DNA of 6,820 nt from positions 1 to 6,820 of the forward strand of contig JASLSL010000341.1 of NCBI GenBank assembly GCA_030743445.1, in the 5' to 3' direction. This document shows positions 1 to 5,592 of this stretch, in pieces. Under the pieces are notes generated by a model, which saw only the letters and a list, made by a program, of their open reading frames with translations, was not told the DNA's origin and did no database searches. This DNA is from Alphaproteobacteria bacterium (GTDB lineage: Bacteria; Pseudomonadota; Alphaproteobacteria; UBA8366). The stretch's first letter is position 1. Each line of letters opens with the position of its first letter. A program made the translations under genes and the position numbers.

Positions 1-392
1 CCGGCGTACTTGTCGAGGTAGATGTTGTCCTGGCCCTTGGGTGATTTGTTGGCCGCGATCGCCTGCCAGATGCCCTTGCTCGAGTCGATGTGGCGCTGCT
101 CGGTGGTGCGGATGAAATCGTCGTGGCTGAAGTTCATCGCGTCCGCCAGGCGGCGGAAATTGCCCGACATCTCATCGGTGAAGGCCTGCGGATCGATGCC
201 GGCCGCGGCGGCCGCCTTCTCGACCTTCTGGCCGTGCTCGTCGGTGCCGGTCAGGAATCGCACATGGCGCCCGTCGAGGCGCATGAACCGGGCCAGCGCA
301 TCGCAGGCGAGCGTCGTGTAGGCATGGCCGATATGAGGCGCGTCGTTGACGTAGTAGATCGGCGTGGTGACGTAGTATCGCCCAGCGGCCAT
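1..392 (-). CDS. metG: Methionyl-tRNA synthetase, N-terminal part (cut by window edge)
   Basis: Cytoplasmic class I aminoacyl-tRNA synthetase that charges tRNA-Met with methionine at the expense of ATP. Translating the minus strand from the ATG at 392 gives about 130 residues that open MAAGRYYVTTPIYYVND, the usual MetRS beginning. The class I signature PHIGH is at residues 19-23, and FLTGTDEHGQK, the conserved Rossmann-fold motif, is at 46-56. The C-terminal half, including the KMSKS loop and the anticodon-binding domain, lies beyond position 1, so nothing can be said about a metal-binding insert or a C-terminal dimerisation domain. The frame is open to the edge with no break. The start is 19 bases after the holB stop, with a purine-rich GGGAAG about 9 bases upstream, so it is probably co-transcribed with holB and tmk. 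The identity is secure from the motifs. Confidence 0.96.
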   Translation of the reverse strand, partial: MAAGRYYVTTPIYYVNDAPHIGHAYTTLACDALARFMRLDGRHVRFLTGTDEHGQKVEKAAAAAGIDPQAFTDEMSGNFRRLADAMNFSHDDFIRTTEQRHIDSSKGIWQAIAANKSPKGQDNIYLDKYA

Positions 393-411
393 GTCGAAAA
401 TCTTCCCGGGG

Positions 412-1530
412 TCAGTGCGGGCGTCGATCCTTACCCGCGGCGGCGGCGAGCGAAATGAACGCGCTGATCACGACCTGCTTGCGGTCGAGGTTGAAGCCTT
501 CCGCCCGCGCCATCAGGTCGGTGACCTTTTCCCACACCTCCAGCCATTGTTCAAGCGGCGCACGGGCCAGGAGATCGCGGCGAACTTGCGCCTCCCCGGC
601 GATCGCCTCGGGTAGCGCCTCGCCACGCGCCGCCGCCGCGATCATGGCGCCGAGCCAGCGGTCGATCAGCCGCCGCAGGGTCGCGAACTTGTCTTCCGAG
701 CCGCGCCGTGACACCAGAGCGCCGAGCTTGTGAACCCGTTCGACGTCGAGCTCGCCGAGCGATCCCATCAGACGCACAACCTCGCCGTAGAGTTCGAGGC
801 CGCCCGCGTCGGCCAACGCCAAGGCCTCGCCGATGCTGCCCTCGCCGAGCCGCGCCAACGCCGTCCGGTCGTCCGCCGGCAGGTCCGGCAGGTGCTGGGC
901 CAACAAGTCCACGACGACGGACTCATCCAGCTCGTGCATGGGCAGCCGCCGGCAGCGCGAGACGATCGTCGGCAAGAGCCGCCCCGGCGCATGGCAAACC
1001 AGCAGCAAAAGCGCGCGCTCCGGCGGTTCCTCGAGGATCTTCAGTATCGCGTTGGCGGCGTGGGTATTCATTTCATCCGCCGCGTCGACGATCGCGACGC
1101 GCCAACCACCCTCGGCCGGGGTCAGCCGCATGAAATCCTTAACCTCGCGCACGTCGTCCACGACGATACCCGTGCGCAGCTTGCCGGTCTTGGGATTGGG
1201 CGTCCGCTCGACGGTCTTGAGGTCGGCGTGTCCGCCGGCGGCGACGCGTCGGAAGACCGGGTCGGACGGGTCGAGCGCCAGCGAGGTCGGCCGAAAATCG
1301 GGCTGGTCGCCGAACAACCCGCCGCCGTCGCTGCCCTCGCTGAGAACGAAGCGCGCGAACCGGTAGGCGAGCGTCGATTTACCGATTCCCCTGGGACCGG
1401 TCAGCAGCCATGCATGCACCAGCCGGTCCGCGTTCCAGCTATCGAGCAGGGTTTGCTCGGCCGCCTCCTGGCCGACGAGGTCCGGGTTGTTGCGCGGCGA
1501 TATCTCGACCACGTCCATGACTTCGCTCAT
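412..1530 (-). CDS. holB: DNA polymerase III subunit delta-prime (clamp loader)
   Basis: A 372-residue AAA+ protein, the delta-prime component of the clamp loader that places the beta sliding clamp on primed DNA. Visible motifs: a P-loop GPRGIGKST at residues 45-53, a Walker B-like VAIVDAADEMN at 145-155, the helix NAILKILEEPP at 160-170, and the clamp-loader SRC motif at 191-193 (VSRCRRL), whose arginine acts as an arginine finger in the complex. A helical collar domain fills the C-terminal third. The frame is open back to an ATG at 1563, but I chose the ATG at 1530: it forms an ATGA overlap with the tmk stop, GAGG-type sequence lies upstream, and the protein then starts MSEVMDVVE without an Arg-rich extension. 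It has only two cysteines (179 and 193), so the four-cysteine zinc site of E. coli delta-prime is absent. The P-loop is intact, whereas the E. coli one is degenerate. The pairing with tmk is common in bacteria. Confidence 0.95.
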   Translation of the reverse strand: MSEVMDVVEISPRNNPDLVGQEAAEQTLLDSWNADRLVHAWLLTGPRGIGKSTLAYRFARFVLSEGSDGGGLFGDQPDFRPTSLALDPSDPVFRRVAAGGHADLKTVERTPNPKTGKLRTGIVVDDVREVKDFMRLTPAEGGWRVAIVDAADEMNTHAANAILKILEEPPERALLLLVCHAPGRLLPTIVSRCRRLPMHELDESVVVDLLAQHLPDLPADDRTALARLGEGSIGEALALADAGGLELYGEVVRLMGSLGELDVERVHKLGALVSRRGSEDKFATLRRLIDRWLGAMIAAAARGEALPEAIAGEAQVRRDLLARAPLEQWLEVWEKVTDLMARAEGFNLDRKQVVISAFISLAAAAGKDRRPH

Positions 1531-2168
1531 GGGAACTCGACCTCGAGGCGTTCGGCGACGCAATCGCGGATCGCCGCCTGAACCTGTTCGCGTGGCGGTC
1601 GCGCGTCGATCACCACGCAGCGTTCCGGCTCACGGCGGGCAATGTCGAGGAAGCCGTCGCGCAGCCGTTCGTGGAAATCGAGGCCCATGCGCTCGTAGCG
1701 GTCCTCGTTGCCACCGCGTTTCCCCGCCCGCTTCAATCCCTCCTCGGCCGGTAGATCGAGGACGATCGTCAGGTCCGGGCGGAAATCGCCGACGGTGATC
1801 TCGTAAAGCTGTTCGATCGCGGCGCGGTCGAGCCCATGACCGTATCCCTGATAGGCCATCGTGGAATCGGCGAAGCGGTCGGAGACCACCCAGTGCCCGA
1901 GCTCGAGCGCCGGCCATACGATGTTGACGAGATGGTCGCGGCGGGCCGCGGAATGCAACAGTGCCTCGGCGACCGGGTCCCAGCGCCCGACGTCGCCCTC
2001 GACCAGCAATGCGCGGATTTTCTCGGCCTCCGCCGAGCCGCCGCCGGGTTCCTGGGATTTGACGGCGGTTATGCCGGCGGCGTCGAGCGACTCGATCAAC
2101 AGGTCGACATGGGTCGACTTGCCGGCCCCCTCGCCGCCCTCCAAGGTGATGAACCGGCCCGATGCCAC
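1527..2168 (-). CDS. tmk: Thymidylate kinase (dTMP kinase)
   Basis: A cytoplasmic kinase that phosphorylates dTMP to dTDP with ATP, an essential step in dTTP supply. It is 213 residues, normal for the family. The P-loop EGGEGAGKST is at residues 10-19, the dTMP-binding DRFADSTMAYQG motif at 97-108, and a basic lid segment (RAGKRGGNEDRYERMG) at about 147-162. A P-loop without arginine plus a basic lid matches the E. coli-like class. The usual TREPGG motif reads SQEPGG at 38-43, with glutamine in place of the conserved arginine. The start is GTG at 2168, supported by GGGAG 9 bases upstream and by the family's usual beginning (GRFITLEGGEG). It begins 24 bases after the carboxypeptidase stop, and its TGA overlaps the holB ATG by four bases, which suggests translational coupling with holB. 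Confidence 0.96.
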   Translation of the reverse strand: MASGRFITLEGGEGAGKSTHVDLLIESLDAAGITAVKSQEPGGGSAEAEKIRALLVEGDVGRWDPVAEALLHSAARRDHLVNIVWPALELGHWVVSDRFADSTMAYQGYGHGLDRAAIEQLYEITVGDFRPDLTIVLDLPAEEGLKRAGKRGGNEDRYERMGLDFHERLRDGFLDIARREPERCVVIDARPPREQVQAAIRDCVAERLEVEFP

Positions 2169-2177
2169 GACGTGCGT

Positions 2178-2182
2178 CTCCC
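2178..2182 (-). promoter_or_regulatory. Ribosome binding site of tmk (supports the GTG start)
   Basis: The minus strand reads GGGAGACGCACGTC immediately before GTG. GGGAG is a good Shine-Dalgarno match at a 9-base spacing. It supports the GTG at 2168 as the real tmk start. Confidence 0.6.
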
Positions 2183-2192
2183 GGTCTATACT

Positions 2193-3356
2193 CTAGTTGC
2201 CCGATCCCCAGAGTAACTGTTGCAGGGCCGTCGATAAACGCCCGGCGACGCCGAGCCGCTGGACGTCGGCGCCGGCGACGAGCGGGAGTTCGATCTCGCG
2301 CCGCCCCGGGATCGCGACGACCAGCCGCCCGAGCTTGCTGCCCTTGGCGAGCGGCGCCGGCAGCGGTTCGTCATGGATCGCGGTGACCTTGAGCGCACGC
2401 CGCTCCTTGCGGTTGAGGGTCAGGGTCAGGCCTTGCTCGACGATCAGCGGTATCATGTCGGCCTGGCCGAGCCAGACCTCGGCCTCGGTAATGGTCTCGC
2501 CGGGTTTCAGCAAAGTGTGGTTGGAGAACTCGCGAAACCCCCAATCGAACAGGCGCTCAGCTTCGATCTTGCGCGCCTTTGACGAGGTCAGGCCGTTGAC
2601 CACCAGGATTAGGCGCCGGCCGTTGCGGATGGCGGCCGAGGCGAGCCCGTATCCCGCCGCCTGGGTGTGGCCGGTCTTGAGCCCGTCGGCGCCGATGTCC
2701 CGGTACAACATCGGGTTTCGGTTGTGCTGTGTTATGCTGTTGTAAACAAAAGTCTTTTCTGCATAGTAGTGGTAGAAATCCGGGAATTCTCGGATCGTCG
2801 CCTCGACCAGCTTGGCGAGGTCGCGCGCGGTCGTGAGGTGTTCCGGATCGGGCCAGCCCGAGGCGTTCTTGAAGGTCGTCCCGGTCATGCCCAACTCGCG
2901 CGCCTTGGCGGTCATCTCGGTGGCGAAAGCCTCCTCGCTGCCGGCGAGCCCTTCGGCGATGACGATCGAGGCGTCGTTGCCCGACTGGACGATGACGCCG
3001 CGGATCAAGTCTTCGATCTTCACCCGTTTGCCGACCTCGACGAACATCTTGGAGCCGGCCTTGCGCCACGCCTTCTCGCTGACCCGCATGGTGTCGTCGA
3101 GCGACAGACTGCCGTCCTTCAGGCGTTCGAACAGCATGTAGATCGTCATCATCTTGGTCATCGAAGCGGGCGCCATCGCCGCATCCGCGTTCTTGGAAAG
3201 CAGTTCGGCGCCGGTCTGGAAGTCGATCATCAGCGCCTGTTTGGCGCTGGTTTCGGTCGCCGTGGCCGTGCTTTGGGCGAATGTGGAGCCAACCGCGAAC
3301 GCCAAGGCGGCGACTAAGGTTGGGATGGTGTTGGCGATGGTTCTCACTCTCTTCAT
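2193..3356 (-). CDS. dac: D-alanyl-D-alanine carboxypeptidase (S11 penicillin-binding protein)
   Basis: A periplasmic, membrane-associated serine D,D-carboxypeptidase (PBP5/6 type) that removes the terminal D-Ala from peptidoglycan stem peptides and so limits cross-linking. It has 387 residues, typical of the family. The N-terminus has a signal peptide (KR-rich start, hydrophobic 10-24, likely cleavage after STFA-Q at about 27/28). The active-site motifs are SMTK at 65-68 (nucleophile Ser65, general base Lys68), SGN at 125-127 and KTG at 227-229. A beta-rich PBP5 C-terminal domain covers roughly 285-370, and the last residues (LSTALQQLLWGSG) could form the amphipathic membrane anchor. ATG 3356 is the natural start, but the ribosome site is weak (TGAGA touching the start codon); a GTG three codons in is an alternative. 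An 80-base gap with a tandem repeat separates it from rlpA. The letter (dacA, C or F) cannot be assigned from sequence alone. Confidence 0.95.
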   Translation of the reverse strand: MKRVRTIANTIPTLVAALAFAVGSTFAQSTATATETSAKQALMIDFQTGAELLSKNADAAMAPASMTKMMTIYMLFERLKDGSLSLDDTMRVSEKAWRKAGSKMFVEVGKRVKIEDLIRGVIVQSGNDASIVIAEGLAGSEEAFATEMTAKARELGMTGTTFKNASGWPDPEHLTTARDLAKLVEATIREFPDFYHYYAEKTFVYNSITQHNRNPMLYRDIGADGLKTGHTQAAGYGLASAAIRNGRRLILVVNGLTSSKARKIEAERLFDWGFREFSNHTLLKPGETITEAEVWLGQADMIPLIVEQGLTLTLNRKERRALKVTAIHDEPLPAPLAKGSKLGRLVVAIPGRREIELPLVAGADVQRLGVAGRLSTALQQLLWGSGN

Positions 3357-3361
3357 TCTCA

Positions 3362-3393
3362 GGCGTAGTGGTTCGGGGCGTAGTGGTTCGGGG
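3362..3393 (-). repeat. 15-base tandem duplication in the carboxypeptidase leader
   Basis: Two perfect adjacent copies of CGTAGTGGTTCGGGG (plus strand, 3364-3378 and 3379-3393), with two more matching bases on the left so the period-15 match covers 3362-3393. It sits 6 bases upstream of the carboxypeptidase ATG, in its 5' leader. On the mRNA strand each unit reads CCCCGAACCACTACG. The rest of the 80-base gap (3394-3436) shows no clear promoter or terminator, only a weak GGCG/CGCC dyad around the GTTAAC at 3403-3408. Confidence 0.85.
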
Positions 3394-3436
3394 TGCGGCG
3401 ATAGTTAACCGCCAATCTAGCCGAATTTATGACCGT

Positions 3437-4456
3437 TTACTCGACGACCGTCCGCGAATTCGGGTATCCGGCGCGAATGACGGTATCGAGCGCGCGGTCC
3501 GCCGCTTCAACACTGGCGAACGGACCGAGACGAACCCTGAACAACGGCTTGCCGACGACCCGGGTTTGACTGATCGTCGACTTGCCGAGGGTCTTCAGGA
3601 TCGTGTGGACCCTCAGCGCGTTGTGATACTGGCCGAAGGCGCCGGCCTGGATGAAGATTCGTGGGGTCGAGGCGACCGGTACCACGGTGACCTTCTGGTC
3701 GACCCTGGCGAGCGCCGGGGTGACGGTGTCCTTCGGCAGCGGCACCTTTTCGACCGGCTTGACCCTGTGATTGGGTGATGGCGCCGGCACGATCTTGGTG
3801 CCCGGCGGCGGCGGCAGTTCCTTGCTGGTGACGGCGACTCGCGGTGCGGCCTTCGGTTTCGCCGGCTGGTCGGCGTAGAGATCGCGCCCGCCCTGGGCGA
3901 TTGAGGCCAGCCTGCGGCTTTCCTCGGGCAGGACCGCGACCCGCACCAAGGCGGTGCCCTTGCGCTCGAAGCCGAGAAGTTGCGCCGCGCGGCGCGACAT
4001 GTCGATGATCCGGCCATGCGCGAACGGCCCGCGATCGTTGACCCGGACGTTGAGCGCGCGGCCGTTATCGAGATTGGTGACCCGCACCACGGTCGGCAGC
4101 GGCAAGGTCTTGTGCGCCGCGCTGACCTCGTTCATGTCGAAAATCTCGCCGTTGGCGGTCGGCCTGCCGTCGAACTTCGGACCGTACCACGAGGCGATTC
4201 CGGTCTTGTTGTAGTCGTACTCGACCTTCGGGTAGTACCAGACGTTGTCGATCTGGTAGGGCTTGCCGATCTTGTAGGCGGTCTCGGCTTTAGGCGTCGA
4301 CGGTGTCGAGCCTTGAATCTCCTTCGCGGTCTGCGCCAAGAAGGCGGTCTCGGCGCAACCGCCAAGTAGAAACAGCGCCGCCAGCGCGAAAGGAACGCCG
4401 AGCGGTCGATACCGTACAAATCCCACTATCTTGTGTAACAAGTCGTCCTCACCCAC
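3437..4456 (-). CDS. rlpA: RlpA-like septal lipoprotein, lytic transglycosylase with SPOR domain
   Basis: An outer-membrane lipoprotein of the RlpA family; in Pseudomonas aeruginosa RlpA is a lytic transglycosylase that cleaves glycan strands lacking stem peptides. Numbering from the GTG at 4456 (339 residues): hydrophobic segment 19-33 followed by a lipobox LGGC with Cys34; DPBB domain 85-176 with GIASWYGPKFDGRPTANGE and VRVNDRGPF; a Pro/Lys-rich linker 197-262; SPOR domain 265-337 (IQAGAFGQ to LFRVRLGPF), which binds denuded glycans at division sites. Glu104, His115 and Asp141 line up, with the same spacing, with the catalytic Glu120, His131 and Asp157 of the Pseudomonas enzyme as I recall them. 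The coordinates show the longest possible frame. The TTG at 4441 has the best-placed Shine-Dalgarno and gives a cleaner signal peptide (MLHKIVGFVRYRPLG). GTG 4426 is a third option. It begins 13 bases after mltB, and the neighbours also act on peptidoglycan. Confidence 0.94.
   Translation of the reverse strand: MGEDDLLHKIVGFVRYRPLGVPFALAALFLLGGCAETAFLAQTAKEIQGSTPSTPKAETAYKIGKPYQIDNVWYYPKVEYDYNKTGIASWYGPKFDGRPTANGEIFDMNEVSAAHKTLPLPTVVRVTNLDNGRALNVRVNDRGPFAHGRIIDMSRRAAQLLGFERKGTALVRVAVLPEESRRLASIAQGGRDLYADQPAKPKAAPRVAVTSKELPPPPGTKIVPAPSPNHRVKPVEKVPLPKDTVTPALARVDQKVTVVPVASTPRIFIQAGAFGQYHNALRVHTILKTLGKSTISQTRVVGKPLFRVRLGPFASVEAADRALDTVIRAGYPNSRTVVE
4446..4453 (-). promoter_or_regulatory. Candidate ribosome binding site inside the rlpA frame
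   Basis: The minus strand reads GGTGAGGA, then CGAC, then TTG at 4441. The AGGA core is 4 bases from that TTG. The GTG at 4456 has only A/T-rich sequence (TATACAATATACG) in front and no Shine-Dalgarno, so this site points to translation from 4441. Confidence 0.4.
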
Positions 4457-4466
4457 CGTATATTGT

Positions 4467-4495
4467 ATATTACTGGCCCCCGATCAGGTCGGCAA
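4467..4495 (-). promoter_or_regulatory. Candidate sigma-70-type promoter for rlpA
   Basis: On the minus strand TTGCCG (4495-4490) and TAATAT (4472-4467) are separated by exactly 17 bases. Each hexamer matches the consensus at 4 of 6 positions. The site overlaps the last codons and TAA stop of mltB and is followed by a run of A/T that stands out in this GC-rich DNA. Transcription would begin near 4460, giving a very short leader ahead of the rlpA starts. It would allow rlpA and downstream genes to be transcribed without mltB. This is a sequence match only. Confidence 0.35.
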
Positions 4496-5441
4496 GGCGT
4501 CCGACCGCGAGCGCGAAAAAGTGTGAACGGTTCCATTTCAGGATCGTCCGGTAGTTCTCGTAGACTAGAAATGGCGGCCCCAAGCCCTTGTCCGTCGGGG
4601 TGATCAGCGAGGCGGTAACCTCGACCTCGGGTAGATCGCCGCCGTTGACACGCCGGACGCCGAGGGCCTGCCATTCCGACATCGGCATCCGTGTCTTCAG
4701 GCCGAGTCGGCTGCGATCGAAATCCACGGGAAGCGTCACTTTGCGCCCCCAGGTCTTGTCGCCACGCCAGCCCGAGCGCGCCAGGTAATTCGCCGCCGAG
4801 GCGAAGATGTCGCCGGGCGTGGTCCAAAGGTCCTTGCGGCCGTCGCCATCGTAATCGAAGGCGAAGTTGTTGAAGCTCGACGGCATGAATTGGACCTGGC
4901 CCATGGCGCCGGCCCACGACCCCATCATTTGGCGCGCGCCGACATGACCCTGGTCGATGATCCGCAGCGCGTGGAATAGCTGAACGCGGAAGAACTTGCT
5001 GCGCCGCCCGTTGTGGGCCAGCGTCGCCAGCGCCGGAATGACCCGGAACCCGCCGGTGAGCCGCCCGAAATCGGACTCGATGCCCCACAGCGCCACCAGA
5101 AAGCGCGCCTGCACGCCGAACTTGGATGAGACCGCGTCCAACAGTGCCTCGTTCTCGGCCAGGAGCCGCCGCCCCTTCTCGACTCGTTTACGCGGGACGA
5201 CGCGGCTCATGTATTGCTCGAAGGTCAGCTTGAATTCAGGTTGGTTGCGATCGAGCTCGATCACCCGCGGGATCGGTCTGACGCCGGCGAAGGCGTTGTC
5301 GAGCGTCACTTGGCTGATCCCTTTTCCCAACGCCTCGGCCTTGAGCGCCTCGAGCCACACCGTGAACTCCGCGGCGGCGGCGGCCGAGCCGGCGAGACCG
5401 ACGGCGATCGTGCACAGGCAAAGCTTGATGGAGCGAAACAT
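4470..5441 (-). CDS. mltB: MltB-family lytic murein transglycosylase
   Basis: A periplasmic lytic transglycosylase (GH103/SLT-like) that cleaves the MurNAc-GlcNAc bond of peptidoglycan and leaves 1,6-anhydroMurNAc ends. From the ATG at 5441 it has 323 residues. The signal peptide is MFRSIKLCLCTIAVGLAGSAAAAA with likely cleavage before Glu25. The cysteines at 8 and 10 do not form a convincing lipobox, so it is probably soluble. The catalytic Glu is Glu122 in ALWGIESDFGR; further family motifs are SWAGAMGQVQFMPSSF at 175-190, FDYDGDGRKDLW at 195-206, ASAANYL at 215-221 and NYRTILKWNRSHFFA at 296-310. There is no C-terminal peptidoglycan-binding domain. The frame stays open to an ATG at 5546, but the extra 35 residues (RPLLAPSGPRPNRPTIRALL) come from an intergenic repeat and would bury the signal peptide. 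The ribosome site at 5441 is weak. It lies directly upstream of rlpA. Confidence 0.93.
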   Translation of the reverse strand: MFRSIKLCLCTIAVGLAGSAAAAAEFTVWLEALKAEALGKGISQVTLDNAFAGVRPIPRVIELDRNQPEFKLTFEQYMSRVVPRKRVEKGRRLLAENEALLDAVSSKFGVQARFLVALWGIESDFGRLTGGFRVIPALATLAHNGRRSKFFRVQLFHALRIIDQGHVGARQMMGSWAGAMGQVQFMPSSFNNFAFDYDGDGRKDLWTTPGDIFASAANYLARSGWRGDKTWGRKVTLPVDFDRSRLGLKTRMPMSEWQALGVRRVNGGDLPEVEVTASLITPTDKGLGPPFLVYENYRTILKWNRSHFFALAVGRLADLIGGQ

Positions 5442-5509
5442 CAGGCACCGTTTGCCATAGGCGGCGCGGGCTTTCAACAAGGCTCGGATAGTGGGTCGGT
5501 TTGGCCGAG

Positions 5510-5533
5510 GTCCGCTTGGGGCCAAAAGCGGAC
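5510..5533. repeat. Inverted repeat, probable core of a dispersed intergenic repeat
   Basis: GTCCGCTT (5510-5517) and AAGCGGAC (5526-5533) form a perfect 8-base stem around an 8-base loop, GGGGCCAA. From memory, similar GTCCGCTTTTGG...AAAGCGGAC hairpins recur between genes in many alphaproteobacteria and yield spurious peptides with phrases such as RFGPKADI or NDPKRT. Here the frames through it read VRFWPQADL and WGQKRT, which fits. The family assignment is recollection; the stem itself is seen directly. Confidence 0.55.
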
Positions 5534-5569
5534 GTAAGGTAGACATCTACCCCGGTCGCCTGGCCTTAC
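5534..5569. repeat. Nested inverted repeats next to the mltB-upstream hairpin
   Basis: GTAAGG (5534-5539) pairs with CCTTAC (5564-5569). Inside it, GGTAGA-CA-TCTACC (5538-5551) is a near-perfect palindrome. The two share bases 5538-5539, so they are alternatives rather than one continuous stem. They could be part of the same repeat element, a protein-binding palindrome or RNA structure after the TPR gene. Confidence 0.4.
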
Positions 5570-5578
5570 CCATCGGCC

Positions 5579-5592
5579 GGGGCGCACGCCCC
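5579..5592 (-). other. Short GC hairpin directly at the TPR stop codon
   Basis: GGGGCGTGCGCCCC on the minus strand can form a five-base G-C stem with a four-base loop, starting at the last base of the TAG stop. No run of T follows, so it is not a classical intrinsic terminator. It could slow polymerase or protect the transcript end. Confidence 0.25.

Larger units (their letters stand above)
5442..5591. other. Intergenic region between the TPR gene and mltB
   Basis: A 150-base gap, the longest in the window, presumably holding the end of the TPR transcript and the promoter of the mltB-to-metG operon. It contains several inverted repeats between 5510 and 5592. I could not find a promoter with good spacing for mltB; TTGTTG (5479-5474) and TATGGC (5458-5453) are only 15 bases apart and match poorly. 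Confidence 0.6.

Noticed and set aside
1531..1563. An 11-residue extension of delta-prime (MRRRTPRGRVP) starting at ATG 1563.
   Set aside because: It lies wholly inside tmk. The ATGA overlap start at 1530 is simpler and gives the expected protein.
730..1581. A long plus-strand open frame (283 residues) opposite holB and the end of tmk.
   Set aside because: It mirrors a well-supported gene in GC-rich DNA, where antisense frames stay open by chance. The product has no recognisable motif and low-complexity Arg/Val/Gly composition.
2667..3317. A plus-strand open frame (216 residues) opposite the carboxypeptidase gene.
   Set aside because: It is the antisense shadow of a gene with all three penicillin-binding motifs. 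It has no ribosome site, domain or signal peptide.
3357..3436. A possible separate promoter or terminator between rlpA and the carboxypeptidase gene.
   Set aside because: A/T-rich pieces such as TAAATT and TAGATT occur, but no -35 partner sits at a suitable distance. The only dyad has a four-base stem and no T-run.
5442..5546. A 35-residue N-terminal extension of the MltB protein, starting at ATG 5546.
   Set aside because: It overlaps the inverted repeat, is Arg/Pro-rich, and would place the signal peptide internally. ATG 5441 gives a standard secreted protein.
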